Part shown: positions 47,870 through 57,439 of the stretch, piece after piece
How the letters are laid out: the number at the start of each line of letters is the position of its first letter
How positions within the stretch are numbered: the first letter of the stretch is position 1
Assembly (NCBI RefSeq): GCF_010646885.2
Contig: NZ_CP050700.1
Coordinates: forward strand, 2,010,501 to 2,074,500
Source: Desulfopila sp. IMCC35008
GTDB lineage: Bacteria > Desulfobacterota > Desulfobulbia > Desulfobulbales > Desulfocapsaceae
Direction of reading: 5' to 3'
Length of the DNA stretch: 64,000 nucleotides
Translations under genes and position numbers: made by a program
The notes under the pieces: generated by a model
What the model was told of the DNA's origin: nothing
Database searches by the model: none
What the model saw: only the letters and a program-made list of their open reading frames with translations

Positions 47870-47963
47870 TCTTTGATAGACTTGTAAAAAATCCGATCTA
47901 TGTCTCGCATAACGAAATATATTCAAAGTCTATCTATCAGGAAGTTAACATTAAACAAGGATT

Positions 47964-47971
47964 GGCGGTAG
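47964..47971 (+). promoter_or_regulatory. Possible ops-like element upstream of the WbaP-like gene
   Basis: GGCGGTAG, the core of the ops pause element that recruits RfaH in enteric surface-polysaccharide operons, lies 30 bases before the start of the initiating transferase gene. An 8-mer occurs by chance about twice in this window counting both strands, so only the position speaks for it. No RfaH-like gene is in the window. Confidence 0.35.
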
Positions 47972-48001
47972 ATATTGCGACCCCTCATCCTGATATAATT
48001 T

Positions 48002-49411
48002 ATGCTGTCAACAAATCTTCGTGAACAGAGTTCCCTGATGGCAAGGGTGCTCCACCTGGTTGATTGCCTGCTCGTTGTGGGGTATCTCTGGATCCTGGTC
48101 ACCTGGTATCGCGTGCCTTGGAGCGATTATTACACCAGACTCACCTTAATCATATTCGGTCTTTGTTTCATAGGGTTTCAGTCGTTTCAGCTTTATCGAT
48201 CTTGGCGTGGCTGGAAATTCTATATGGAGTTTTTTGTCATCCTCCGTGCCTGGGGTACGGTTGTTGGTATCTTGCTGTTCTATTTTTTTGTTTTTAAGAT
48301 ATCCCACGCCTATTCACGTGTTGTTTTCCTGATCTGGTCCATTACCACACCGTTTTTTATCTTTTTTCTTCATGTGACCGCTCGTGTTATTTTGCGAAAG
48401 ATCCGTGCTCGAGGCAACAATGTGCGACGGGCCGTCGTGGTCGGGGCAGGTGACCTTGGGACAAATCTGGTCCGGCAGGTCGAGTCAATGCCATGGGCTG
48501 GGATAGAGGTGCTGGGGTATTTTGACGATAAGATTACCGATAACAGCCAAACCGAGGTGAATGGTAAACCACTGCTCGGTACGATAGAGGGTGTATACGA
48601 CTACCTGCGACTCCATGATATTGATTACGTCTATATTGCCTTACCTATGAGGGCGGAGAGAAAAATATTTACCATTCTACGAGAATGCCGATCTCTTGGA
48701 GCACGGATTTATCTGGTGCCTGATCTTTACCTCTACGGCCTCCACCATTCCGAACTGCAGTCACTTGGCGACCTCCTCATCCTTAACTTCAATCCGCATA
48801 CCGAGTGGAAGAGAAGCTTTGATATCATCTTTTCCATTTTTATCCTTATTGCCACACTCCCCTTGACTGTTCTCATCGGTTTGCTGATCAAGATGAGTGA
48901 CAAGGGACCTGTTTTTTACGGGCACGAACGGATCACCATGACCGGAAAGAAGTTCAAGTGTCTTAAGTTCAGGACCATGAAGGTGGGAGCGGATAACGAA
49001 TTACAAAAGATACTCTCAGAAGATGATGAGCTGCGCAAAGAGTGGGAAACGACCTATAAACTTAAGAAAGATCCGCGTATAACACGTATAGGGGGATTTC
49101 TTCGTCGCACCAGCCTTGATGAGTTCCCGCAATTTATCAATGTAATTCGCGGGGAAATGAGTGTAGTCGGGGCACGGCCAATTGTAGGCAAGGAGCTTGA
49201 AGACTTCTACAAGGAGAGTGCAGGTCGGTATTGCTCTATGAAGCCTGGTATCACCGGGGCCTGGCAGGTTGGCAAACGGTCCGATGTGGAGGATTACGAG
49301 GAGCGCGTGAGACTCGACGACTGGTATATACTTAATTATTCCTTGTGGACTGATATAAAAATCATCGCCAAGACGGTATTGACAATGGTCAAGAGGAACG
49401 GTGCTTATTGA
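48002..49411 (+). CDS. Undecaprenyl-phosphate sugar-1-phosphate transferase (WbaP/WcaJ-like)
   Basis: 469 residues. Four membrane helices lie in the first 125 residues, followed by a CoA_binding_3-like Rossmann region (VVVGAGDLGTNL). The catalytic domain starts at KRSFDIIFSIFILI and holds KFRTMKVGAD, KDPRITRIGGFLRRTSLDEFPQ and SVVGARP, the hallmarks of polyprenol phosphate phosphotransferases. It would start the lipid-linked oligosaccharide by placing a hexose-1-phosphate on undecaprenyl phosphate. The substrate (galactose or glucose) cannot be told from sequence. It stands apart from the upstream operon by 132 bases and may have its own promoter. Confidence 0.92.
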   Translation: MLSTNLREQSSLMARVLHLVDCLLVVGYLWILVTWYRVPWSDYYTRLTLIIFGLCFIGFQSFQLYRSWRGWKFYMEFFVILRAWGTVVGILLFYFFVFKISHAYSRVVFLIWSITTPFFIFFLHVTARVILRKIRARGNNVRRAVVVGAGDLGTNLVRQVESMPWAGIEVLGYFDDKITDNSQTEVNGKPLLGTIEGVYDYLRLHDIDYVYIALPMRAERKIFTILRECRSLGARIYLVPDLYLYGLHHSELQSLGDLLILNFNPHTEWKRSFDIIFSIFILIATLPLTVLIGLLIKMSDKGPVFYGHERITMTGKKFKCLKFRTMKVGADNELQKILSEDDELRKEWETTYKLKKDPRITRIGGFLRRTSLDEFPQFINVIRGEMSVVGARPIVGKELEDFYKESAGRYCSMKPGITGAWQVGKRSDVEDYEERVRLDDWYILNYSLWTDIKIIAKTVLTMVKRNGAY

Positions 49412-49457
49412 AAAAGGTTTATTGCCTGAACCTTCCATTGCGAGCCTTCCCTTGCCC

Positions 49458-49481
49458 GGGGTCAGGCTTAAGCCTGACCCC
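49458..49481. repeat. 24-bp perfect palindrome
   Basis: GGGGTCAGGCTT is followed directly by its reverse complement, giving a perfect stem with no loop. It lies 47 bases after the WbaP-like stop and is not followed by a T run, so it is not a classic terminator. Palindromes of this GGGGTCAGG type resemble REP-like units; a hairpin role in RNA stability is possible. Confidence 0.6.
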
Positions 49482-49617
49482 ATCATGTTAAGGTGGCTAA
49501 AAATCACGCTTCTCCTTCCTGTTTTTCTTGCATATCGATTCTGAATAGTTACTTTAGTGAAGGAAATAAAACGTAACTCAATACAACCAATTACTAATTT
49601 CATATCAGGAGTAAGAC

Positions 49618-50325
49618 ATGTACGGACAGACGAATCAGGTAACACTCGATCAGGCGAGGCAGGAGGCTTCAAGTATTTTCCTTGCCAAGGTCTTTAACTG
49701 GATGGCCGTAGGTTTAGGGTTAACAGGTGTAGTTGCATACCTTACAGCTGCGACCGGCATCACCTATGCACTTGTTCAGAGCCCGCTCTTTTATGTACTC
49801 ATTTTTGGAGAACTCGGACTGGTTATCTATCTCTCTGCCAGGGTTCAGAAGCTTCAGGCGAGTACGGCAACCGCATTGTTTGTGGCATATGCAGCCCTAA
49901 ACGGTATAACGATGTCTATTATATTCCTTCGTTATACCAGCACATCCATTGCTGGCACATTTTTTATTACCGCGGGTATGTTTGGGGCCATGGCACTGTA
50001 CGGTCTGATAACGAAGCGTGATTTATCCGGCTTTGGTTCGTTTCTCATGATGGGCCTTGTCGGTATCATCATCGCAATGATCGTTAATTTCTTCCTGGCA
50101 AGTTCTGTACTGCACATGGCAATCTCAGCTATCGGTGTCTTCATATTCACCGGACTGACAGCCTTTGATGTACAGAGAATCAAGCAGATTGGAGAGGCCG
50201 GTATACTTGAGCAAGGCGGAGATGTTGTGAAGAAGGGAGCCATCATGGGCGCGCTAACACTGTATCTCGACTTTATCAACCTGTTCTGGATGTTGCTCCA
50301 ATTCTTTGGTGGTTCCAACGACTAG
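49618..50325 (+). CDS. Bax inhibitor-1/YccA family membrane protein
   Basis: 235 residues with seven hydrophobic helices. The N-terminus reads FLAKVFNWMAVGLGLTG, and TGLTAFDVQRIKQIGE before the last helix is the BI-1 signature. AGGAG stands about 5 bases before the ATG. Bacterial homologues are linked to membrane quality control or calcium leak, but the role here is unknown. It is a single gene, with a terminator directly after it. Confidence 0.92.
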   Translation: MYGQTNQVTLDQARQEASSIFLAKVFNWMAVGLGLTGVVAYLTAATGITYALVQSPLFYVLIFGELGLVIYLSARVQKLQASTATALFVAYAALNGITMSIIFLRYTSTSIAGTFFITAGMFGAMALYGLITKRDLSGFGSFLMMGLVGIIIAMIVNFFLASSVLHMAISAIGVFIFTGLTAFDVQRIKQIGEAGILEQGGDVVKKGAIMGALTLYLDFINLFWMLLQFFGGSND

Positions 50326-50370
50326 CCGAATAGCTACAGGTTTTATGCCAGATGGATAAAAGCTACATTT

Positions 50371-50407
50371 AAAGGCAGGCTTTCCAGCATGGAAAGCCTG
50401 CCTTTTT
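50371..50407 (+). terminator. Rho-independent terminator
   Basis: A perfect 15-bp stem, AAAGGCAGGCTTTCC and its complement, with a 5-base AGCAT loop, followed by a T-rich run (TTTTTCTTTTT). It ends the BI-1 gene before coaBC. Confidence 0.92.
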
Positions 50408-50423
50408 CTTTTTGGGAGAGATG

Positions 50424-51620
50424 ATGAGTTCTGTATATACCGGAAAACGCATTGTGGTTGGAGTGACTGGCTCTATTGCTGCATTTAAGGTGGCAGGGTG
50501 GGTCTCCACACTGGCTAAAGAGGAAGCGCAGGTTTCCGTAGTGATGACCAGGTCGGCCACACAGTTTATTACGCCACTTACCTTCAGCTCGCTCTCCGGT
50601 AATAAGGTTCATGTCGACATGTTTGATGCTGAGGGTGGGGAGACCATGGCTCACATTATGCTCGGCAGGGAGGCAGATCTTGTAATTGTGGCACCGGCGA
50701 CAGCCAATACCATTGGTAACCTGGCTGGCGGTCTGGCGCCTGACTTGTTGTCTACCACAATTTTGGCCACACGTGCACCGGTTATTGTCTGCCCCGCAAT
50801 GAATAGTCGGATGTATACGCATCCTGCTGTCCAGAATAATCTGAAAAGACTGGTTGAATGTAACTATACAGTGATTGACCCGGATGAAGGTGTAATGGCT
50901 TGTAAAGAAGACGGAAAGGGGCGATTACCAGAGTGGGATCAGGTCGATCCGATTTTTCAAAAATCCATTAGTAAACAAGATCTTAAAGCTGTGAAAATCC
51001 TTATTACGGCCGGCCCAACCCGGGAGGCTATAGATCCTGCCAGGTTTTTGAGTAACCGGTCTTCCGGTAAGATGGGGTATCGGCTTGCCGAAGCTGCTGC
51101 TCGGAGAGGTGCTGAGGTGACCCTCGTGAGTGGGCCAACGGCGCTGGCTCCGCCCGTTGGAGTTCGTTGTGTAAAGGTCCAATCAGCCGTTGATATGCAT
51201 GCTGCTGTGATGCAGCACGCCGAAGAGAACAAGGTGATTATAAAGTCCGCGGCTGTTGCTGATTATCGCTCTCGTGAGATTGCTGCCGAAAAAATCAAGA
51301 AAGACAAGATATCCGAACATCTTGAGCTTGCCCGCAATCCTGATATCCTCTTCGAGCTTGGCCAAAGGAAGAAAAGTGGTCAACTGCTTGTTGGTTTTGC
51401 GGCTGAAAGTTCAAACCTTGAAGTTGAGGGACGTAAAAAACTGGAGGCAAAGAACCTGGATCTGATAGCAGTCAATAATATCAATTCAGACGACACCGGT
51501 TTTGAGACAGATAACAACCAGGTGTTACTGCTCAGCGCCAACGATGCAGAAATGCTCCCCTTTACTTCAAAGGCTCAGACATCCGATCTCATCCTGGATA
51601 GGGTGTGCCGGTTACTGTAA
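50424..51620 (+). CDS. coaBC: Bifunctional CoaBC (PPC synthetase/decarboxylase)
   Basis: About 398 residues. The N-terminal CoaC flavin domain shows GVTGSIAAFK, the catalytic His in ETMAHIML, PAMNSRMY and the Cys in GVMACKEDG. The C-terminal CoaB domain shows ITAGPTREAIDP, SNRSSGKMGY and AAVADYR. It makes phosphopantothenoylcysteine and decarboxylates it in coenzyme A synthesis. Two ATGs lie three bases apart (50421, 50424); GGGAGAG fits the second better. It is a stand-alone housekeeping gene. Confidence 0.95.
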   Translation: MSSVYTGKRIVVGVTGSIAAFKVAGWVSTLAKEEAQVSVVMTRSATQFITPLTFSSLSGNKVHVDMFDAEGGETMAHIMLGREADLVIVAPATANTIGNLAGGLAPDLLSTTILATRAPVIVCPAMNSRMYTHPAVQNNLKRLVECNYTVIDPDEGVMACKEDGKGRLPEWDQVDPIFQKSISKQDLKAVKILITAGPTREAIDPARFLSNRSSGKMGYRLAEAAARRGAEVTLVSGPTALAPPVGVRCVKVQSAVDMHAAVMQHAEENKVIIKSAAVADYRSREIAAEKIKKDKISEHLELARNPDILFELGQRKKSGQLLVGFAAESSNLEVEGRKKLEAKNLDLIAVNNINSDDTGFETDNNQVLLLSANDAEMLPFTSKAQTSDLILDRVCRLL

Positions 51621-51662
51621 AATGAGGTCTCCGTGCCTTGAACCCATTTCATGGTAAAAAGT

Positions 51663-52130
51663 TTATCCGGTAAGACAACAACGTTTGAACTTTTTACCTG
51701 AACCGCACGGGCAAACCGCTTTGCGATTGATTGGTTTCTTTTCAATGCTGTTCTCACCATCCAGGTAGTACCAGAAACCTTTTTTGCATATAAATCTGCT
51801 TCGTTCTTTCATGTGGCAGAGCTCATCACCCGCAATAAAAGTTGCCTGAAAGTCAACTTCACCTGTGTCTCCGCTTCCAATGTCGACAGTGTGGTCATGT
51901 ATACGAAGCTGCAACCATTTGGTTTGATCCTTATCAAGAGCAACTGATTGAGGTCGTGTTGAAGGAGCCCAGGTGGCCAGAAGATGTCTCTCATCCTTTA
52001 CGACATATGCAGTATAGCGTGATCGCATCAACATTTCAGGACTGGTCGCCTTACCATGATCGTTAAGAACCGGTTGGCAGCATTTACTGAATTCCAAATC
52101 GGAGCAGCAATAGCATTTTTGATCTTTCAT
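51663..52130 (-). CDS. ychJ: YchJ family protein (SEC-C zinc-binding motifs)
   Basis: 155 residues from the ATG at 52130, which overlaps the stop of the next gene as ATGA; a longer reading begins 33 bases upstream. Two SEC-C type Cys-rich motifs frame it: CYCCSDLEFSKCC at the start and CPCGSGKKFKRCC at the end. The YchJ middle domain (RSRYTAYVVKD, TATF) lies between. The molecular role is not established. It is the last gene of a three-gene - strand group with a small membrane protein and ppsR. Confidence 0.9.
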   Translation of the reverse strand: MKDQKCYCCSDLEFSKCCQPVLNDHGKATSPEMLMRSRYTAYVVKDERHLLATWAPSTRPQSVALDKDQTKWLQLRIHDHTVDIGSGDTGEVDFQATFIAGDELCHMKERSRFICKKGFWYYLDGENSIEKKPINRKAVCPCGSGKKFKRCCLTG

Positions 52131-52366
52131 GATTGTTTGCTCGGTTTGATACATAATTTGCAAATCACCAGGATGGTGGGGCTGAGGTGGAAGAGCAGAT
52201 CAAATATGTCGATAGGTTTCACTAAGGTACCGTTAAGGAGCATTGTTGCTTTCTCAACAATATGAGGCGCTGGTGAAAAAGGGGCCAGGCCAAGGAGGAG
52301 AGCGGCTACTATGAGTGGCGGCCATGGCATGTGTTGTATAAGTTTCAGGATTTTTTGATAGAGCAT
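52127..52366 (-). CDS. Small two-helix membrane protein, conserved hypothetical
   Basis: 79 residues with hydrophobic segments at about 12-30 and 55-70 joined by PHIVEKATMLLNGTLVKPIDIFDLLFH. This matches a small family often labelled, without support, as RND transporter. It sits in an ATGA overlap with ychJ and 10 bases after ppsR. No function can be assigned. Confidence 0.75.
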   Translation of the reverse strand: MLYQKILKLIQHMPWPPLIVAALLLGLAPFSPAPHIVEKATMLLNGTLVKPIDIFDLLFHLSPTILVICKLCIKPSKQS

Positions 52367-52376
52367 AACATCACCT

Positions 52377-53192
52377 TTAAAGAACAGGTTGTTGAGGTTG
52401 GACTATCTGTGCTGCCTGGGTAGCCATCTCTTCAATTGAATTCCCGGCGGATGTTACCACCGGTATACTGTGGGTGTTGAAAATGCACTGAGAGGCGGTA
52501 AGTTCATTTTCGCACGTCGAAAAGCTGGCATAAGTAGAGTCCTTGAATCGTTTCTGCCTAAAAGAGTGAAGGAGCTTAGGGGTGGTAGAGAGCCCGACAA
52601 CTTTTTCTTTATTGCTAAGTATTTCTTCAGGCAGTTGGCAATACTTGAGGTCCTGATCAACCAGTGGATAGTTTGCAGCCTTCATCCCCATCTGGGTAGC
52701 AAGGAAAATCGATACAGGTGTTTTGCCTGAGCGTGAAACCCCTACCAGGATGATATCCGCTTCATCATACCCTTTGGGATCTGTGCCGTCGTCGTGACCA
52801 ATGGAATACTGGATGGCATTGACCCGTCGACTCATGGTCATATCGTCGTGTATTCGTGCCCCGCCAGGTTTTCGGAGAGCTTTCGTCTCAGCGATTTGTT
52901 CAAGTCGTACCAGGAAATGGTTACAGATATCAAAATACTCAATTCCATCAATATCAAAGATTTTGTTTAATTCCTCACTAAAGAGAGTTGAAATGATGAT
53001 GGGTGATTTGTGTCTCGATTTTTCCAGAATCCTGTCACATGCCTTTTGGGCATCATCTTTGGTTCGAATAAAAGGGATGAGTTCTTCACTAAACTCTATA
53101 TCGGGAAATTGACGGAGCAGGGCCTTGCCCATTTCTTTTGCCAGAATACCTGTTGTTCCTGATATATAGTATACATCCTTTTGCAGGGTCAT
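52377..53192 (-). CDS. ppsR: PEP synthase/PPDK regulatory kinase-phosphorylase (DUF299, PpsR-like)
   Basis: About 271 residues. VYYISGTTG starts the DUF299 domain and GVSRSGKTP is its P-loop. It would regulate phosphoenolpyruvate synthase or pyruvate phosphate dikinase by ADP-dependent threonine phosphorylation and Pi-dependent removal; which target is unclear, as neither gene is in the window. The ATG at 53192 has GGAGAAACC upstream; the 50 extra residues of the longer frame are poor coding text. Confidence 0.88.
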   Translation of the reverse strand: MTLQKDVYYISGTTGILAKEMGKALLRQFPDIEFSEELIPFIRTKDDAQKACDRILEKSRHKSPIIISTLFSEELNKIFDIDGIEYFDICNHFLVRLEQIAETKALRKPGGARIHDDMTMSRRVNAIQYSIGHDDGTDPKGYDEADIILVGVSRSGKTPVSIFLATQMGMKAANYPLVDQDLKYCQLPEEILSNKEKVVGLSTTPKLLHSFRQKRFKDSTYASFSTCENELTASQCIFNTHSIPVVTSAGNSIEEMATQAAQIVQPQQPVL

Positions 53193-53325
53193 GGTTTCTC
53201 CTTGAGAATATCGTACTGTCTGGTATGAAACTGGTAGTAGATACCATATCGCGATCTGGGAGAGTGTCAATGAATCCATTTTATAAGTGATTTCAGGGTG
53301 AGTAAATACCTGTTTGAGAGGGGGG

Positions 53326-53781
53326 ATGGCCGGTTTCCGCACAATATTATCTAAATTCAGAAATTATACGCTGCAGGGGTGGTTTCGGTATCTTCATATA
53401 CGATTGACCGGCAAGGATGTTCGTGTACAGGGGGAGTGTAAATTCTGTGGCCTTTGCTGCCGGAAAATCAGCCTGGAAGCCAACGGAAGATGGATCAGGT
53501 CTGAGCGCGAGTTTCGTCGGTTGGCTGAGATGCACCCTGAATTTAGTAGATTTGAAATGCTTGAAAAGGATTCGTCCGGTTACATACTCTTTAGCTGCTC
53601 ATGGCATCTTCCGGAAGGTATTTGCAAGGATCACGAAAACCGCTTGCCTATTTGTAAACAGTTCCCCCATAAGAGTCTGTATTTTTCAGGTGCAGGCGTA
53701 CCTCCTGGTTGCGGCTACTATTTCACGGTTGGTGTTCCATTTTCCAAGCTGTTACGGGATAACTTAGATGAACAGAAATAA
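53326..53781 (+). CDS. YkgJ-family cysteine-cluster protein
   Basis: About 151 residues with C-x2-C-x2-CC (CKFCGLCCR) near residue 38 and further Cys around 96-130 (CSWH, ICKDHE, PICKQFPH, PPGCGYYF), the zinc or iron-sulfur binding cluster of the YkgJ/UPF0153 group. ATG 53326 is preferred to TTG 53314. It overlaps the next gene by 14 bases. Function is unknown; the overlap with a tRNA-modifying enzyme hints at a linked role. Confidence 0.85.
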   Translation: MAGFRTILSKFRNYTLQGWFRYLHIRLTGKDVRVQGECKFCGLCCRKISLEANGRWIRSEREFRRLAEMHPEFSRFEMLEKDSSGYILFSCSWHLPEGICKDHENRLPICKQFPHKSLYFSGAGVPPGCGYYFTVGVPFSKLLRDNLDEQK

Positions 53782-54883
53782 AGTTTTACAAATACTTGTT
53801 GTCGAACCGTATTTTGGCGGCTCTCATCGTCATTTTTTGAATGGTCTGCAACAGAGTGTCGAGGCTGAGTATACTCTTTTGACCTTACCCGCCCGAAAAT
53901 GGAAAATGAGGATGCAGTTATCGGCACCTTGGTTTGCACAGCGTGTCGCTGACCTTCATGAATCCCAAAGATACTATGATACCGTTCTTTGCTCTACTTT
54001 TGTTGATGTGGCGGTTTTGCGTTCTTTGCTTGTACGTGTCCCCGGCTGGAACCCTCTAGCTCGATTTTGCACGTACTTTCACGAGAATCAATTTGTCTAT
54101 CCGGGGCAGATTACAGACCCCGCCATGTTTCAGTTTTCAGCTATTAATTTTTTGACCGGGGTAGCATCCGATGGTTTGGCCTTTAATTCAAAGTTTAATC
54201 GTGACTCATTTCTACTGGAGAGTGAGAAGTATATTAAAAAGGCCAGCGATATGAATCTGGCCAATGTGTACAAAGCGGTCCTTGAAAAGAGTTGCATTAT
54301 CTATCCTGGCATCGATTATTCGCAGATAGATGGAAAGACGAGGGAGAATGAGAACTCAGTCCCGGTGATTGTCTGGAACCACCGCTGGGAGCATGATAAA
54401 AACCCGGATGAGTTTTTCAGTGTTTTGAAATCTATCAAAAAGAAGGGCGTAAAATTTGGGCTGATTCTGCTGGGGGAGTCTTTTCTTCATCAGCCTTCCT
54501 GTTTTGCGAAAGCAAAGGAGGAATTTCGCGATGAATTAGTGCATTCCGGTTACGCAGAGACAAAAGAGGAATACGCAACCCTGCTCTGTCGGGGGGATCT
54601 GGTGATTTCCACTTCAATTCATGAGTTTTTCGGTATATCTGTACTGGAAGCGGTCCGGGCAGGATGCTACCCTTTATTGCCAAAGAGGTTATCGTATCCG
54701 GAACTATTCCCATCAGAATATCTGTATAATGAGGGAGAACTTGAAAAAAATCTCGAAGAACTCCTTGCCCGCAAGCCAATTTTAGAGCAAGAGCGTTCAA
54801 AGGCGTTAACTGAACCCTATGCCTGGCCAGCTGTAAGCGGGCAATACAGGAAATGGTTGTCTGGTGAAGCCCTGTACGTTTAG
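53768..54883 (+). CDS. tRNA-queuosine alpha-mannosyltransferase-like (DUF3524/GTDC1)
   Basis: 371 residues. The DUF3524 N-terminal start [16 protein letters not shown] and [13 protein letters not shown] are diagnostic, followed by a GT4-like half with [19 protein letters not shown]. Eukaryotic and bacterial homologues glycosylate the queuosine base of tRNA-Asp, so tRNA modification is more likely than surface glycan work, despite the glycosyltransferase neighbours to the left. It overlaps nadA tail-to-tail by four bases. Confidence 0.88.
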   Translation: MNRNKVLQILVVEPYFGGSHRHFLNGLQQSVEAEYTLLTLPARKWKMRMQLSAPWFAQRVADLHESQRYYDTVLCSTFVDVAVLRSLLVRVPGWNPLARFCTYFHENQFVYPGQITDPAMFQFSAINFLTGVASDGLAFNSKFNRDSFLLESEKYIKKASDMNLANVYKAVLEKSCIIYPGIDYSQIDGKTRENENSVPVIVWNHRWEHDKNPDEFFSVLKSIKKKGVKFGLILLGESFLHQPSCFAKAKEEFRDELVHSGYAETKEEYATLLCRGDLVISTSIHEFFGISVLEAVRAGCYPLLPKRLSYPELFPSEYLYNEGELEKNLEELLARKPILEQERSKALTEPYAWPAVSGQYRKWLSGEALYV

Positions 54884-55935
54884 CCTTTTTTCATCCTACG
54901 GGCAAATTCCAGCATGCGGTTTATGGGAATTTGCGCTTTTGCGGCCAGTTCCGGTGACACCATTATTTCATTGGTGCCTTTTTCCAGCACCTCTGCGAGG
55001 TTCTGCAGGCTATTCATGCCCATCCAGGGGCAGTGGGCGCAACTTTGACATGTTGCCCCTTCTCCGACCGTTGGCGCTTCAAGAAGGGTTTTCTGGGGGG
55101 CAACCTTACGCATTTTATTAAAAATACCGGCATCCGTAGCTACAATGAACTCTTCGTTCTGAAGATTTTTTACTGCCTCAATCAAAGCGGTTGTGGAGCC
55201 GACAACATCAGCCTGGGAAACCACCGACTCCGGGGATTCCGGGTGAACAAGTACGGCTGCCTCCGGATGAAGTCTGCGCAGGCGTTCAAGAGCTGTAGAT
55301 CTGAATTCCTCGTGGACAACACAGGAGCCTGGCCAGAAAAGCATTTCAACACCTGTTAATTGCTGCACATAGCGACCGAGATGTTTGTCCGGTGCCCACA
55401 GGACTTTCTCTCCCCTGTCTGCAAGGTGACGGATGATAGGAAGTGCTATGCCGGAGGTCACCACCCAATCCGAACGAGCCTTTACTTCAGCGCTGGTATT
55501 TGCATAAACAACAACGGTGTGATCAGGATGGTGGTCACAAAATTCAGAAAATGTGTCGATAGGACAACCAACGTCAAGAGAGCAGGTTGCCTTCAGATCC
55601 GGCATCAACACCCGTTTCTCGTTATTAAGTATTTTTGAGGTTTCCCCCATAAAGCGTACTCCGGCAACTACCAGGGTGTCCGCCGGATGTTCTGTACCAA
55701 AACGGGCCATCTCGAGAGAGTCGGCAACACAACCGCCTGTTTCCTCTGCCAGGTCCTGCAGGGCACCTGAAGTATAATAGTGGGCAACGAGCACTCCGTT
55801 CTGCTCTTTCAGGAGTTTCTTGATTTTTTCTTTCAGTTTCTTTTCTTCATCCGCCGAGAGTGATGGCCAGACAGGGTTGTCCGGTACGTGTACATGGGGG
55901 ATAATAATGGAGGATTCCTGGGTGCCTGTTGCCAT
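54880..55935 (-). CDS. nadA: Quinolinate synthase
   Basis: About 351 residues; the ATG at 55935 (AGGTAAC upstream) is preferred, with an alternative at 55980. It condenses iminoaspartate with dihydroxyacetone phosphate in NAD synthesis. [12 protein letters not shown], the three 4Fe-4S Cys regions ([33 protein letters not shown]) and PESPESVV are all present. nadB and nadC are not in the window. Confidence 0.95.
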   Translation of the reverse strand: MATGTQESSIIIPHVHVPDNPVWPSLSADEEKKLKEKIKKLLKEQNGVLVAHYYTSGALQDLAEETGGCVADSLEMARFGTEHPADTLVVAGVRFMGETSKILNNEKRVLMPDLKATCSLDVGCPIDTFSEFCDHHPDHTVVVYANTSAEVKARSDWVVTSGIALPIIRHLADRGEKVLWAPDKHLGRYVQQLTGVEMLFWPGSCVVHEEFRSTALERLRRLHPEAAVLVHPESPESVVSQADVVGSTTALIEAVKNLQNEEFIVATDAGIFNKMRKVAPQKTLLEAPTVGEGATCQSCAHCPWMGMNSLQNLAEVLEKGTNEIMVSPELAAKAQIPINRMLEFARRMKKG

Positions 55936-56214
55936 GATGTTACCTGTAATAGTGTGTAGATTCAAAATTCTTTTCGGCACAACTGTAGGGATTGAGAGCT
56001 GGTAAAAGAGAAATATACGCTTTCGGTTGAGAAAGCAGAAGTACCGAAATTTTCTGCCGCAATAAGAGAGCCTATTTTAATGGAAAGAGGTCTCGCTTGG
56101 CTTGCGATCGCATAATTGCATATTTTGAAATAGAAGTCTAATAGTTACTTCACAAACCTATGGCAGTAGAACCCTGGAGGGGCATATGTGAGGAATATTG
56201 GCAGGAATGGTCAA

Positions 56215-56886
56215 CTAAATAGAGAGATAGTCATCCGGCATAACGTCAACGGCTTCCAGGCCATCAACTGAATTTTGCAGATGAGCGCGTACCGCCAGTT
56301 CTGCCTGCTCTGCCGAACCATGTGCGAGAGCGTTGACAATAGCCTGGTGGGCATTGATCGTCGGGCTGAACTCAAGTTTAAAAAACGGATCGAACAGGAT
56401 GAGGTAGATACGCGTGCGGTCGAGCAACTCCTTAACATAGCTGTAAAGTACTTTGTTGCCAGAGTATTCGGCAATTTTCATGTGTAGGTTCGCATTAATT
56501 ACATCATACTCGTCCAGGTCTGTTTTGTCGAAAATACGTCCTTCTATCTCGATTAGCCTATTTAATTCATCAATCTGTTGTGGCGTTATACGAGTCGCTG
56601 TCAGGCGTGCAGCCATGCATTCAAGCTCTATGCGAACATGGAACGTTTCCTCAATTTCCCTGGAGGTAGGGGTGATAACAAAAGCCCCCCGATTGGGAAT
56701 TGAGTTGACCAGCCCTTCCACCTCAAGCCTTTTTATGGCACTGCGTACAGGTGTCCGGCTGACACCGAGCTGCTGTGCAAGTGCCACTTCAACCAGTTGG
56801 CTTCCTTGCTTAATATAACGTTTACGAATAGCGTTTTTCAGCTTTTTATAAACTGCATCTTCAGAACTTTTTCGGGCTGCACACAT
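56215..56886 (-). CDS. GntR/FadR family transcriptional regulator
   Basis: 223 residues: an N-terminal winged helix (YIKQGSQLVEVALAQQLGVSRTPVRSAIKRLEVEGLV) and a C-terminal FCD ligand domain (RIELECMAARL, NANLHMKIAEYSGN, INAHQAIVNAL with the metal-binding Asp/His set). It is divergent from the glutamate dehydrogenase gene, the usual place of a local regulator. The palindrome GTTGTATACAAC at the gdh promoter fits the FadR/VanR operator type. The ligand may be a metabolite of glutamate or another dicarboxylate. Confidence 0.9.
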   Translation of the reverse strand: MCAARKSSEDAVYKKLKNAIRKRYIKQGSQLVEVALAQQLGVSRTPVRSAIKRLEVEGLVNSIPNRGAFVITPTSREIEETFHVRIELECMAARLTATRITPQQIDELNRLIEIEGRIFDKTDLDEYDVINANLHMKIAEYSGNKVLYSYVKELLDRTRIYLILFDPFFKLEFSPTINAHQAIVNALAHGSAEQAELAVRAHLQNSVDGLEAVDVMPDDYLSI

Positions 56887-57009
56887 AGAAATTATAAGGA
56901 CTGGGAAAAGTGAGATGTGATTACTATTGTTGGATTTTCAAGGGAAATAGTCCAAAATAGAAGTGAAATTTAACACATTATAACGCACGAGTTTAAAAAA
57001 GTACATCGA

Positions 57010-57040
57010 TTGTGTGCAATAGGGGTACACAATTGTATGG
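57010..57040. promoter_or_regulatory. Possible GntR binding site near its own promoter
   Basis: TTGTGT at 57010-57015 and ACACAA at 57027-57032 form an inverted repeat, followed by TTGTATGG. It resembles the TTGTATACAA site at the gdh promoter and lies about 125 bases upstream of the GntR start, so autoregulation is possible. It is weaker than the gdh site. Confidence 0.4.
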
Positions 57041-57158
57041 CAATTACAAAAACGTTTTAAATAATGAATGTGAGGTAACCGTGTGTCACGTATTTGGCAT
57101 AATCGTGCAAGTTAATGGAAGTGTCTGATTATCTGTTGAAAATTGAAGTCGAAAACTG

Positions 57159-57213
57159 TTGACATACCGGATCGGTGGGGATAAAAGGGTTGTATGCAGA
57201 GGTTGTATACAAC
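57159..57213 (+). promoter_or_regulatory. Likely gdh promoter with a GntR operator
   Basis: TTGACA at 57159-57164 and a weak TAAAAG at 57182-57187, 17 bases apart, form a sigma-70-like promoter. Just downstream, TTGTATGC (57190-57197) and the perfect palindrome GTTGTATACAAC (57202-57213) would overlap the transcription start, a typical repressor position. The gdh leader is then about 230 bases long, with nothing else recognised. Confidence 0.6.
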
Positions 57214-57439
57214 GTCGGCTAGAGTCGGTTGTTGTTTTGTTTTATTGATGAATGAAGGAAAGTAAAGATAGAATACGAGTCTGGAGCACAGTGATCTTGC
57301 TCAATTATCGCGAGGGTCATTGGCTTGAACACATATTTCAATGCATACGTCTTAAAAGATCGACGAAACAAGGAAATACGGTGTCGATGGATTATGCTTA
57401 CGTAACCTGTAATTAAAAAATCTTCATGGAGGAGATACC

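Noticed and set aside
47875..47934. Inverted repeat GATAGACTT ... AAGTCTATC
   Set aside because: The loop of 42 bases is long and no T run or operator family fits; it is possibly chance.
49016..49672. 218-codon - strand frame
   Set aside because: It is antisense to the conserved catalytic domain of the WbaP-like gene and shows no family features.
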